From the NCBI RefSeq assembly GCF_024628805.1, contig NZ_CP102382.1, positions 310,001 through 374,000 on the forward strand: 64,000 bases of DNA, read 5' to 3'. Source of the DNA: Paenimyroides aestuarii (GTDB taxonomy: Bacteria; Bacteroidota; Bacteroidia; Flavobacteriales; Flavobacteriaceae). The position numbers and the translations under genes were made by a program. Shown piece after piece: positions 8,381 to 17,511 of the stretch; within the stretch, counting starts at the first letter, position 1; each line of letters begins with the position of its first letter. The notes under the pieces are model-generated. The model had not been told where the DNA came from. It saw nothing but the letters and a program-made list of their open reading frames with translations, and ran no database searches.

Positions 8381-10171
8381 AAGAGGCTGTCCAAAAAGTT
8401 TGGGCAGCCCTTTTTTTGTTGTGTTTTCTCTAAAAAATTCGTATTTTAGAGTTGAACAAAAAACCCAACTATGGCTAAGGTAACATTTAAAAATCAAACA
8501 GGCAACTCTCCAGAACTTTTCCCTATCAATATTTTTGATTTGATTCCAGAAGACCACCCCGTTCGGTTGGTGGATTCGGTGGTTAATCAATTGGATATCA
8601 GCGATATTACAAATCTTTACTTAGGCGGAGGTTGCTCTGCATATCATCCGATAATGATGATTAAAGTGTTGTTTTACAGCTATTTGTCCAACGTTTATTC
8701 GTGTAGAAAAATCGCCAAAGCCCTTACCGAAAACATTCATTTTATGTACATTTCGGGAAATTCTACGCCAAATTTTAGAACCATCAACGAATTTAGAGGG
8801 AAAATTTTGAAGGAGAAAATCAAAGATTTGTTTGCCGAAGTGGTGAAAATGCTGGTAGAATTGGGCTACATCAGCCTTGATGTTCAGTATATTGACGGCA
8901 CAAAAATAGAGGCAAAAATCCAATAAATACACCTTCGTTTGGCGGGGTTCTGTGGAAAAGTACAAAGAAAAATTAGAAGTTAAAATCAATACGATTCTTT
9001 CAGATATTGAAAACAGTATTCAATCAGATAATCAAGAACTTAACAAGGAAGAACTGCCCAAAAAAATCAATTCCGAAGAACTAAAAGAGAAGTTATCTGA
9101 ATTGAACAAAAAACTAAAAGAACCTACCAAAAAACAGGCAAAAGAGCTACAAAAACTTCAGGATGAGCATCTTCTAAAATTAGAAAAATACGAAAAAGAC
9201 CTAGAAACTTTAGGCGATAGGAATTCTTACAGCAAAACCGACCCCGACGCTACTTTTATGCGGATGAAGGAAGATCACATTAAAAACGGACAGCTTAAAC
9301 CGGCTTATAATACGCAGATTTCAACTGAAAACCAGTTTATTACACACATCTCTATCCATCAAAAACCTGGTGACACCACCACTTTAGAATCTCATTTGGA
9401 AGGTTTTGAAAATGCTTACAAAAAACAAAGCAAAGAAGTGGTTGCCGATGCAGGATACGGAAGTGAGGAGAATTACGAAATGCTTGAAAATAAGAGCGTT
9501 ACAGCGTATATGAAGTATAATTATTTTCATGCAGAACAGAAAAAGAAGATGGAAAACAATCCGTTTTTGGTTCAGAATTTATTCTATAACCAAGAACAAG
9601 ATTTTTACGTTTGTCCGATGGGTCAACGAATGGAAAATATAGGCAAAGGCAAACGAATATCGAGCAACGGACACGAATCGCAAGTGTCTTATTATCAAGC
9701 TAAAAACTGCAACAATTGTCCGCTTCGAGGGGAATGTTTCAATGCGAAAGGCAAACGAAAAATAGAAGTCAATCACCGTTTGAATGAGCTTAAAGAAAAA
9801 GCGAGAAATTTATTGACGAGCGAGAAAGGGCTGGAACACCGAAGCAAACGCCCGATAGAAGTAGAAGCTGTCTTTGGTCAACTTAAAAGTAATAATAAAT
9901 TTAACAGATTTACATTCAAAGGATTAGAAAAAGTAGAATTAGAATTTCTACTGATGGCTCTTGGGCATAATTTTAGAAAAATGGTGGCCAAAGGAGCGAC
10001 TTCTAAGAAAATTGTTGTAAAAACCGCAAAAAGAGGTTCAAAAATGATTTTTGAAATTGAAATTTTCATTTTTAAGCATCAAGAATTTTCTTCAACTAAA
10101 AATAATCACCACAATTTTCACTATCAAAAATTAGCCGCATAAAAAAAGACTGCCTTTTTGGACAGCCTCTT
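8381..10171 (+). mobile_element. IS1182-family insertion sequence
   Basis: About 1.79 kb bounded by inverted repeats: AAGAGGCTGTCCAAAAAG at 8381-8398 and its reverse complement at 10154-10171. Just inside the left end the sequence folds into a second hairpin (GGCTGTCC/GGGCAGCC) followed by a T run, a terminator-like end seen in this family. No convincing target duplication was seen in the immediate flanks. It contains one transposase gene broken by a frameshift. Confidence 0.9.
8471..10142 (+). pseudogene. IS1182-family transposase, frameshifted
   Basis: Two overlapping pieces of one DDE transposase. The first (8471-8926, 151 aa) has the IS1182 N-terminal domain and ends at YIDGTKIEA, the first catalytic Asp, then meets a stop. 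The second (from about 8930 in the next frame to 10142) continues with NKYTFVW, VVADAGYGSEENYEML (second Asp), a CPLRGEC cysteine motif and PIEVEAVFGQLK (catalytic Glu). One extra base in the AAAAATCC stretch at about 8912-8920 explains the break. Intact relatives are a single frame, so the copy is probably inactive unless the indel is a sequencing error or the ribosome shifts +1. Confidence 0.88.
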
Positions 10172-10185
10172 TGTAATATCCTTTT

Positions 10186-10638
10186 TTAATTTCTCTTGAT
10201 TAAAAAAATTGTTTGTTTTTTACTTTTGCTTTTGCTTTCTTTAAAATATGTTAATTCTCTATGAATCCCTTTCCTTTTTATTATCCAAACACTTGGAGTA
10301 CTAGAACAAATATTTAAATATTTATATTTTTCGATATAGTTTAAACTGTCTATATAAAACCCTTTTTGTTTACATTTTAAAAACAAACTATCTTCGCGTC
10401 TTTCCCAAGTTCCTCTATTAAATTGTGCACAAGTTTCAAATGAATATGTTTTATCTTTATACAAAGTCAAAATTTCACTTGGAATTAAAGAACTTCTCTG
10501 GTAAAATATTTTTTCTTTTAAAGTTTTTGGAGGTGTATAAACGACCGGATAATTTACCATTTGATCTATATTACCCATTTGATCTATACTACTACAAGAA
10601 AAAAAGGTTAATATCAAAAATATTAAAATAATTCTCAT
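10186..10638 (-). CDS. Small unknown lipoprotein
   Basis: A 150-residue predicted lipoprotein; the signal sequence ends FFSC (Cys15). The ATG at 10638 starts the signal; an in-frame TTG at 10641 is less likely. Just after the lipobox the residues IDQMGNIDQMVN are a short duplication, produced by a 16-bp sequence (CATTTGATCTATA-TTA/CTA at 10558 and 10576) repeated with an 18-bp period. The rest reads like a small beta-rich domain (YKDKTYSFETCAQFNRGTWE), similar in feel to copper-resistance or lipocalin-like folds, but I do not recognise it. It starts a few bases after the stop of the upstream lipoprotein gene, so the two probably share a transcript. Confidence 0.6.
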   Translation of the reverse strand: MRIILIFLILTFFSCSSIDQMGNIDQMVNYPVVYTPPKTLKEKIFYQRSSLIPSEILTLYKDKTYSFETCAQFNRGTWERREDSLFLKCKQKGFYIDSLNYIEKYKYLNICSSTPSVWIIKRKGIHRELTYFKESKSKSKKQTIFLIKRN

Positions 10639-10643
10639 CAATA

Positions 10644-11774
10644 CTAAGGGTTTATTTCAAGATGATTTGTTATATAATTATTAGTAGCTCCCTCAAATTC
10701 AATGATTTTGTCAATCAGTAAATCTAAATTATCTTTAGTTTCATTGGAATTAACATAATATTTCATATCATAGAGATATTCTATAACTTCTTCTGCCTCA
10801 GTTGATGTATAAAGTACATTTGAGGAAAACGGATTTTGTGTTAAATCAACAATTTTAGGCATAATTGATGACAATAAATCAACTGTGCGAACTGCAAACG
10901 TATAATCTAAATTAGTATAATTAAAATCTTCTGAAATTTGATAATATATTCCAACATATAAATCACCTCCTGGGTGTTGATAAAGATAGTCATCTCTAAA
11001 ACTATATGAAGCAGGTGATAAAACTACGGAAGAAACTGGACGTGTAGAATCTTTACCATCATGCTCTTCATCTACTTTATCTTTTAAACACATATCAGAG
11101 CACTCTGCTAAATACTCATACTGTGGATCCATACCTTCATAACAGAATCCTTCATGAGATGGACATGGGCTTGCGCAAACTTCAGTCGAACTTTTTCCGA
11201 AAAGTCCTTTTTGCTCTAACCTCTTGTTAATTTCATTTTGGAAACTTGATTTAATCAACTTACCTTTAAACTGCCTTTTAGGATTTTTAATATATACTAT
11301 ATTTTTTGAAGTTTCAAAATATAGATTATTAACATTGCTTATATCATTAAAAGACAAATAATAGGTATCTAAAACATCTTTATTAATTTTAACAAAACCT
11401 TGTTCCGATTCTCTTTTAAAAACATTTATACTATACTTTAATATATTATTTTTATCAGTATTTTTCTCTAAAGTTACATAACCAATTATATTTTCTATCT
11501 TAAGCATATTTTCACTAACATTATTACTAAATATGAATATGCTTGTAATTTTAGTTTTATCAGTTGTTAATGAATAATAAAAATCATCTATCTGCTCATT
11601 TTTTATTGACCAAAATTTATATGGACTTTCAGCATAGTCATACAAAGAAGCTTTGAATTGTTGATTACCAATTTTTAATTTCTCTGTTGTACTTTTGGGG
11701 TCACAATTACAATCTAATATTTCATCATTTTTAGAACATGCAGTTAAAAAAAATGAACATACAATACAATACAA
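10644..11774 (-). CDS. Unknown lipoprotein, start uncertain
   Basis: About 376 residues. The frame begins with hydrophobic residues and SFFLTACS, a good lipobox, then a Cys-containing linker. The middle has a Cys-rich patch (CASPCPSHEGFC and CSDMC, about residues 198-230) suggesting disulfides or a metal site. The C-terminal third is helical. The first codon of the frame is TTG at 11774. A much better ATG at 11793, starting MK plus hydrophobic residues, is out of frame by one base; deleting one A of the four after ATGA would join them. So either TTG is used or there is a one-base insertion. The family was not recognised. It is paired with the small lipoprotein downstream. Confidence 0.6.
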   Translation of the reverse strand: MYCIVCSFFLTACSKNDEILDCNCDPKSTTEKLKIGNQQFKASLYDYAESPYKFWSIKNEQIDDFYYSLTTDKTKITSIFIFSNNVSENMLKIENIIGYVTLEKNTDKNNILKYSINVFKRESEQGFVKINKDVLDTYYLSFNDISNVNNLYFETSKNIVYIKNPKRQFKGKLIKSSFQNEINKRLEQKGLFGKSSTEVCASPCPSHEGFCYEGMDPQYEYLAECSDMCLKDKVDEEHDGKDSTRPVSSVVLSPASYSFRDDYLYQHPGGDLYVGIYYQISEDFNYTNLDYTFAVRTVDLLSSIMPKIVDLTQNPFSSNVLYTSTEAEEVIEYLYDMKYYVNSNETKDNLDLLIDKIIEFEGATNNYITNHLEINP

Positions 11775-11864
11775 TACTAAAAAATGTTTTCATGATAATT
11801 TAATATAAAAATTAATATCAAATATAAAAAAAAATTATATTTTTATAAAAAATTTAATTAAAAA

Positions 11865-12374
11865 ATGATGGATCAAATTCAGCAGATTGTAAATCAGCTT
11901 ACACAGAAAGAAGTATCGGGCAGCAACAACATTTCTGACAATTTAGCAGGAGATGTGGCAAAAGAAACAGGCAGTTCATTAATGGAAGGATTGCAAAATG
12001 CCGTTTCGGGCGGTAATATGGGCGAATTAATGAATATGTTTGGCAACAGCGACACAAATTCGTTAACAAGCAACCCAATTGTAAAAAGCATTATCGATTC
12101 GTTAACATCGAAATTAGGTGCAAACGTTGGTTTAGATGCAGGCACATCGGGTAGTTTTGCAAGCAGCATTATACCTCAAATTTTAAGCATGATTATGGGT
12201 AAAGCCAAAAGCGGTGATTTCAATATCAGCGATATTTTAGGTTCGTTGACTAATGGTAACGCTACAGCAATGCTAGATCAAAACGGCGACGGTAAATTAG
12301 GAATCGACGATGCTATTAGTGCAGTTAAAAACGGCAACCTTGGCGATATTTTAGGCGGATTTTTTAAGAAGTAA
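11865..12374 (+). CDS. EF-hand-containing protein, DUF937/YidB-like
   Basis: A 169-residue soluble protein without a signal peptide. It is rich in Gly, Ser, Asn and Leu and has amphipathic helical segments (SIIDSLTSKLGANVGLDAG, SSIIPQILSMIMG). Near the C terminus DQNGDGKLGIDDAISAVKNG is a single, well-formed EF-hand/dockerin-like calcium loop. The overall look resembles DUF937 (YidB-like) proteins; this assignment is tentative. It follows an AT-rich leader, with AAAAA directly before the ATG. Confidence 0.7.
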   Translation: MMDQIQQIVNQLTQKEVSGSNNISDNLAGDVAKETGSSLMEGLQNAVSGGNMGELMNMFGNSDTNSLTSNPIVKSIIDSLTSKLGANVGLDAGTSGSFASSIIPQILSMIMGKAKSGDFNISDILGSLTNGNATAMLDQNGDGKLGIDDAISAVKNGNLGDILGGFFKK

Positions 12375-12429
12375 TATTCTTTTGATAGAAGATGAAAGAC
12401 TTCCTTTTTTTATCTAAAATTATTAATGA

Positions 12430-12502
12430 AAGCTCAACGTAATATTGGGCTTTTAGTTTAATTTACTATTAACTCTGCCAAAGTTTTAAACTTTGGCAGA
12501 GT
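12430..12502 (+). terminator. Two consecutive hairpins after the EF-hand gene
   Basis: The first (12430-12453) is AAGCTCAA/TTGGGCTT followed by T residues. The second (12471-12502) is a near-perfect palindrome, AACTCTGCCAAAGTTT and its complement. The second would also serve the convergent efflux gene. Confidence 0.6.
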
Positions 12503-12564
12503 TGTTTAAAACTATTACGGTAAACTATATTTAAAGGGTTTCAGATATACATTTCAAAATTTTC

Positions 12565-13959
12565 CTACCCCGACATTTTCTGCCCGTCGCCTTTTTTAAG
12601 TTTGGTAAACGTTAAGCTAGACAATGCAGTTAAAACTGCTAGGGTTATTAAGGTTAAATGAAATGCAGTGACTAAATCGCCATGGTAAAAATTCATTTTA
12701 TCTTTATAGAAAGCTAAAACCAATGCTGCAATAGATATTCCAAAACTTATTGATAATTGCTGCATAATTGCCAGCAAACTGTTACCTCCGCTCGCATGAT
12801 CATCGTTTAAATCGGCTAGCGAAATGGTGTTCATCGCGGTCATTTGTATCGATGTAAAGGCTCCGTAAGCAATCATCAGTAAAATATAATATAGTAGCGG
12901 TGTATCTTTTTGCATAAAACTAAAAACAAAGATAATTCCCGCCAAAAACAATGTGTTGCTTATTAAAATGTTTCGGTAGCCAAAATGTTTCACCAAACGC
13001 ACAATCCATGGTTTTACGGCAATAGTTGTTAATGCCGATGGCAACAGCATCATTCCTGCTCTTGAGGCGGAAAAGCCAAAGCCAACCTGCATCATTAAGG
13101 GTAACAAAAAAGGTAATCCGCTGATTCCGAAACGGGTTATTAAACTGCCCAACAAGCCAATTCGCAACGTTCGAATTTTAAAAAGATTCAAATCGATAAT
13201 GGGTTTAGGTGTTTTTTTGAAATGTTTGTAATAAAGCACAAACAATAAAGCTGCAGCTGCGACCAATCCTAAAACCAATGAATAGTGGTTGATGCCCACA
13301 CTGCTTACTTCCAATGCAAAGGTTACCAATACCAATGCGGTGCTGAAATAAATCAACCCTAAAACATCAAACTTGCCCACTGTGTTTTTAAAATTCGGCA
13401 TGATTTTAAAGGCTAAAAACATACCCAAAGCCCCCACAGGTAAATTCACCAAAAAAATCCAATGCCATGAGAAGTTATCCGATAAAAAGCCACCTAAACT
13501 CGGACCTACAACCAAACCCAACAATCCGGGAATGGTGATGTAGTTCATAACTTTCAACAATTGATTTCGGGGATATTGATACAAAATCGCTAAACGGGCA
13601 ATGGGTACCATCATAGATCCGCCAATTGCTTGAAGAATACGCGAAAGATTCAGCGTAAGTAAATCGACCGAAATGGCGCAAAAGAAAGATCCTAACGTAA
13701 ACAAAAACACAGCAAACAGAAACATGCGTTTAGTTCCGAATTTATCCGAAAGCCAGCCCGAAAGCGGTATAAACAAAGCCAACGTGAGCGTATAACTCAC
13801 AATTACCGATTGCATTTCTAAAGGCGAATAATTCATATCGGCAGCGATGCTTGGCAAAGAGGTGTTGAGTATGGTACCGTCTAACGACTGCATAAACATG
13901 GCTACGGCTGCAACCAAGGGCAAATATTTTTCGAAAGGCGATGGGTTTTCTTTGATCAT
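12565..13959 (-). CDS. DHA2-family drug efflux MFS transporter (MdtD/EmrB-like)
   Basis: A 464-residue inner-membrane proton-coupled exporter of the major facilitator superfamily with about 13-14 hydrophobic segments. N-terminal FMQSLDGTILNTSLPSIA is the DHA2 family motif D1, and GWLSDKFGTKRMFL is motif A in the loop between helices 2 and 3. LGLVVGPSLGGFLSDNFSWHWIFLVNLPVG is the antiporter motif C. The sequence looks most like MdtD-type permeases. No adjacent membrane fusion or outer-membrane factor gene is present, so it probably works alone. Its substrate is unknown. Confidence 0.88.
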   Translation of the reverse strand: MIKENPSPFEKYLPLVAAVAMFMQSLDGTILNTSLPSIAADMNYSPLEMQSVIVSYTLTLALFIPLSGWLSDKFGTKRMFLFAVFLFTLGSFFCAISVDLLTLNLSRILQAIGGSMMVPIARLAILYQYPRNQLLKVMNYITIPGLLGLVVGPSLGGFLSDNFSWHWIFLVNLPVGALGMFLAFKIMPNFKNTVGKFDVLGLIYFSTALVLVTFALEVSSVGINHYSLVLGLVAAAALLFVLYYKHFKKTPKPIIDLNLFKIRTLRIGLLGSLITRFGISGLPFLLPLMMQVGFGFSASRAGMMLLPSALTTIAVKPWIVRLVKHFGYRNILISNTLFLAGIIFVFSFMQKDTPLLYYILLMIAYGAFTSIQMTAMNTISLADLNDDHASGGNSLLAIMQQLSISFGISIAALVLAFYKDKMNFYHGDLVTAFHLTLITLAVLTALSSLTFTKLKKGDGQKMSG

Positions 13960-14008
13960 GCTAACAGTCTTCGTTTTTTGGTAGTTTTTGGTTTTTACAT
14001 ATAAATAA

Positions 14009-14036
14009 ATCAGAACGAAAAAGTTTTCGTTCTGAT
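14009..14036 (-). terminator. Terminator of the sigma/VWA operon
   Basis: ATCAGAACGAAAA pairs with TTTTCGTTCTGAT in a 13-bp perfect stem, downstream of the minus-strand VWA gene. Confidence 0.75.
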
Positions 14037-14081
14037 CTTAAAGCATCTCAAAGTTACTATATAATTATAACTTTTTACAAA

Positions 14082-16763
14082 CTATTTCACACTTTCTACC
14101 AAGCGAATAAATTCGGCTTTGTATCCTTGTTTATCATTGTGAATTCCTTGTTTGGCAAGTTCTATAATGTGTTTACTTTCTTTATCGGTTATCAGTTTGG
14201 AATCGCGCAATTTCAATCCGAACCACGCTACTGAGGAAGCAAATTTAAAATCGGAAGATGCATTTTTTAAATCGGTTGATTTATTTTCGATGGTCTGAAT
14301 GGTTTCGATACTTTTATCTTCTTTGGGATTTTTGTACCGAAATTTCACCGTTGCCAATTCGTTTTGATAGGTTCCGGCAACCTTTTTTTCGGTATATTTC
14401 AACTCGGTTGGTTGTTGGTAAAATTCGCTTTTTACACCGGTTGGAATCACTTCATAAAGAGCCGTAACGGTATGCCCGCTGCCTAATTCGCCTGCATCAA
14501 TGGCGTCGTTGGTAAAATCTTCGTTTCGCAATTTGCGCATTTCATAACCAATTAGTCGGTATGCCTGAACATGTGCTGGATTAAACTCTATTTGAATTTT
14601 CACGTCTTTTGCAATGGCATACATGCTGCCTTTAAATTCTTTTCCTAAAAATCGGTTGGCCTCTTGAATGTTATCGATATATGCATAATTTCCGTTGCCT
14701 TTTTTAGAAAGCGTGATCATTTTGCTGTCTTTATAATTGCCCATTCCAAAACCAAGACACGTTAAAAACACACCACTTTTCCGTTTTTCTTCGATTAATT
14801 CCTGCATTTCCTTGTCTGATGATTTGCCAATATTAAAATCGCCATCGGTTGCTAGAATAATACGGTTGTTTCCATCTTTTATAAAATGTTTCGCAGCCAT
14901 TTCGTAAGCCAAATCTAAACCTGCAGCACCCGATGTTCCTCCGCCGGCACGCATGTTATCAATTGCATTGATGATTTTGCTTTTTTCTGAAGCCTTTGTT
15001 GGTTCTAACAAAACCCCTACTCCGCTTGCATAATACACAATTGAAACCCGGTCATCACTGCGCAATTCGTTCAACAAAACTTTCATTGATTCCTTTAAAA
15101 GCGGTAGTTTGTTTACATCATCCATCGAACCAGAAACATCTACCAAGAATACGAAATTAGATTTTAGTAATTGATTTGATGGAATTTCTTTTCCTTGTAA
15201 GCCAATTTTTAATAGTTTATGATTCGGATTCCAAGGCGAATCGCTGTATTCGGTGTTGATTGAAAACGGATGACTGTCTGTTGGTTTTGGATAATCATAC
15301 TTAAAAAAGTTGATCATTTCTTCCACACGCACCGCGTCTTTCGGCACTTTTTGTCCGTTGTTAATGAATCTGCGAATGTTGGTGTACGCTGCATTGTCCA
15401 CATCAATAGAGAAAGTGGATACCGGATTTGTGTGGCTGCTTTCAAACAGATTTTCTTGATAGGATTCATAGGATTCTGAATCAACTTCGATGGGATGAAT
15501 GGTTTTTAAAGCTTCCTGTATCTGTAACGCTTCTTTTTTACGTTGTTTTCTGCTTTTTCTTTTTTTGGATTGATCGGTTTGCTGTGTATCAATTTTAATA
15601 ACACCATTTGCCCCACGATTTCCGTAAATAGCAGTAGCTGAAGAATCTTTTAAAACTGAAATACTCTTTATATCATTCGGGTTCAACTTGCGAACTTTTC
15701 TCGCACTGACTGGTGTTCCATCTACGACATACAATGGCTCTGTATTGCCATTTATTGATCCCATACCACGAAGGACAACAGTTGAAGTCGCTCCCGGCTG
15801 CCCCGAACCTGTAGCAATATTTAATCCTGGAACCTGCCCTTGTAATGTTTGAATGAAAGATGCATTGGGGCGGCCCTCAATGGTTTTTGATGTTACGGTG
15901 CTAACGGCTGTGTTTGCTGTATTTTTAGATGTTGTACGGTAACTGTCAACTACAACTTCAGCCAAAGCAAAAGAATCGTCTTCAACCATAGTAACATTAA
16001 GTACATTACTATCTGAAACTGTCAAGGTAACCGGTTTATAACCCTCATAGTGAACTTGAAGTTTTTCTCCCTTATTTGCGTTAAAACTATATTCTCCTTC
16101 TATTCCTGTATTTGTTCCTAAATTAGTTCCTGCCAGCATAACAGTTGCTCCGGGAATAGGATCGCCGTCTTGAGTTTTAACAACTCCTTTAATTAATTTT
16201 GATCTTTCCTCATTTCTTGAATTATCTCGACCTACAACGCTAGCATCATTAAAATCTTGTTGAGTAGTTACTTGTTGCTCTTTAACTTTATGATCACTTT
16301 TAGCTTCAACTTCTCTATACTTAATATCGGTTACTACCGATTTAGATGCATTTGAAACAGCTTCTTTTTTAGGCAGAAACTCCTTTTTCTTCTGTTCGGA
16401 ATTTGTTTCTTCTTTATTAGCAACCTCTTCAAAAGCGTAAATGTCTTTTTGTGATACTTTTTCTTCATCGAGAATTTCTTTGCCTTTTTCTTCATCAATC
16501 ACCATGCGTTGCTCGTTTACGGCAGGCAAATCTTCTTTTTGAGGGTTGTTTTTAATAAATTGAATACCTACCGAAACAAAAACCAGCAAAGCCGCTGCAA
16601 TTCCGGCATATTTCCAATAAGGAATTACTTTTTTAGTTTCTTTTTGATCTAATTTCTGTTCGATTTTATCCCAAACCTCATCCATATTCGGGAATGCTTG
16701 GGGTGCTTTTTCTTCCGACAGCTTGCGGAAGTACTTTTCTATATTTTTATCTTGATTTTCCAT
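14082..16763 (-). CDS. Membrane protein joining a carboxypeptidase-regulatory domain, a TonB plug and a YfbK-like VWA domain
   Basis: An 893-residue multidomain protein. Residues 1-50 are polar, with a pattern like anti-sigma cytoplasmic tails. A transmembrane helix follows (about 51-70), then a Lys/Glu-rich linker (71-185) and a carboxypeptidase-regulatory-like Ig fold (about 190-262, GVVKTQDGDPIPGATVMLAG). A SusC-type TonB plug comes next (about 285-392, VVLRGMGSINGN, LYVVDGTPV, ISVLKDSSATAIYGNRGANG) with no barrel after it, then a basic linker (400-412). A YfbK-type region (430-530) and a VWA domain follow, with MIDAS FLVDVSGSMDD (Asp542, Ser544, Ser546) and ILATDGDFNIG, then a DUF3520-like end. 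It overlaps the ECF sigma gene by 17 bp, so it may be its regulator; this is inference. Confidence 0.8.
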   Translation of the reverse strand: MENQDKNIEKYFRKLSEEKAPQAFPNMDEVWDKIEQKLDQKETKKVIPYWKYAGIAAALLVFVSVGIQFIKNNPQKEDLPAVNEQRMVIDEEKGKEILDEEKVSQKDIYAFEEVANKEETNSEQKKKEFLPKKEAVSNASKSVVTDIKYREVEAKSDHKVKEQQVTTQQDFNDASVVGRDNSRNEERSKLIKGVVKTQDGDPIPGATVMLAGTNLGTNTGIEGEYSFNANKGEKLQVHYEGYKPVTLTVSDSNVLNVTMVEDDSFALAEVVVDSYRTTSKNTANTAVSTVTSKTIEGRPNASFIQTLQGQVPGLNIATGSGQPGATSTVVLRGMGSINGNTEPLYVVDGTPVSARKVRKLNPNDIKSISVLKDSSATAIYGNRGANGVIKIDTQQTDQSKKRKSRKQRKKEALQIQEALKTIHPIEVDSESYESYQENLFESSHTNPVSTFSIDVDNAAYTNIRRFINNGQKVPKDAVRVEEMINFFKYDYPKPTDSHPFSINTEYSDSPWNPNHKLLKIGLQGKEIPSNQLLKSNFVFLVDVSGSMDDVNKLPLLKESMKVLLNELRSDDRVSIVYYASGVGVLLEPTKASEKSKIINAIDNMRAGGGTSGAAGLDLAYEMAAKHFIKDGNNRIILATDGDFNIGKSSDKEMQELIEEKRKSGVFLTCLGFGMGNYKDSKMITLSKKGNGNYAYIDNIQEANRFLGKEFKGSMYAIAKDVKIQIEFNPAHVQAYRLIGYEMRKLRNEDFTNDAIDAGELGSGHTVTALYEVIPTGVKSEFYQQPTELKYTEKKVAGTYQNELATVKFRYKNPKEDKSIETIQTIENKSTDLKNASSDFKFASSVAWFGLKLRDSKLITDKESKHIIELAKQGIHNDKQGYKAEFIRLVESVK

Positions 16764-17298
16764 AGCTTTCAGGTGTTTGGTTGAAATACAATTCTATTAA
16801 TTCTTTGAGTTTGGTACGAGCCACGTTGAGTTGCGATTTGGATGTTCCTTCTGAAACATTCAATTGTTCGGCAATTTCTTTGTGCGAGTAGCCTTCAATA
16901 GCAAACAAGCAAAAAATGTTTTTTGCACCTTGTGGCAAATAATCGAGCAGTTTCAATACATCTTGTTCGTTCAGCAAGGTGTCGTTTTCTTCGGGAGCGA
17001 AAGGCTGTACTGCCATATCATCCACATAAATTGGTCGATCGGTTTTTCTGCGAATGGTCAGTAAACACTGATTAATCACGATTTTTTTTGCCCAAGCCTC
17101 AAAAGCAGCATTTTCTTTTAGTTGGTCCATCTTTGTAAAAATGGTATAAAAGGCATCTGCCAAAGCTTCCTCTATTTCAATATCTTGCTTTAAATACCTT
17201 TTGCAAACGATATATAATCTGGGAGCCAACAGTTCGTACATCTTCCGTTGCGATGTGCGATCCATTTTTCTGCATTGGTTTATTAAATGTTCATCCAT
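16747..17298 (-). CDS. ECF-type RNA polymerase sigma factor
   Basis: A 183-residue sigma-70 family protein of the extracytoplasmic-function group. Region 2 (about residues 20-85) contains EALADAFYTIFTKMDQLKENAAFEAWAKKIVINQCL. Region 4 (about 120-172) has the helix-turn-helix SHKEIAEQLNVSEGTSKSQLNVARTKLKEL. The linker between them holds an acidic EENDTLLNEQD stretch. It overlaps the start of the VWA/TonB-plug gene by 17 bp, so the two are translationally coupled. The target promoters are unknown, but autoregulation of this two-gene operon is likely by analogy with other ECF/anti-sigma pairs. Confidence 0.92.
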   Translation of the reverse strand: MDEHLINQCRKMDRTSQRKMYELLAPRLYIVCKRYLKQDIEIEEALADAFYTIFTKMDQLKENAAFEAWAKKIVINQCLLTIRRKTDRPIYVDDMAVQPFAPEENDTLLNEQDVLKLLDYLPQGAKNIFCLFAIEGYSHKEIAEQLNVSEGTSKSQLNVARTKLKELIELYFNQTPESYGKSR

Positions 17299-17466
17299 AT
17301 AAATGTATCTTTCTTATAAAGAGTACCCAAACACCTGAAAGGTTGGGATAAGGTATTGTTTTTTTCTGAAAATTTTATTCTTTTTTTAGAAATGGATGTT
17401 TTGAATAATAAGGTTTTGAAATTTATTTAGATGATGCATGATAGGTTGTAAAATGAGTTCATAAAA

Positions 17467-17488
17467 AAAGCCTGCTTTTCAGCAGACT
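17467..17488 (-). terminator. Terminator downstream of the carboxylase gene
   Basis: AAGCCTGCT and AGCAGACTT form a stem with one mismatch, a TTTC loop and an adjacent A/T run, located between the carboxylase stop at 17512 and the sigma gene. Confidence 0.55.
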
Positions 17489-17511
17489 TCCTTTATGAAT
17501 TGAATATTAAT

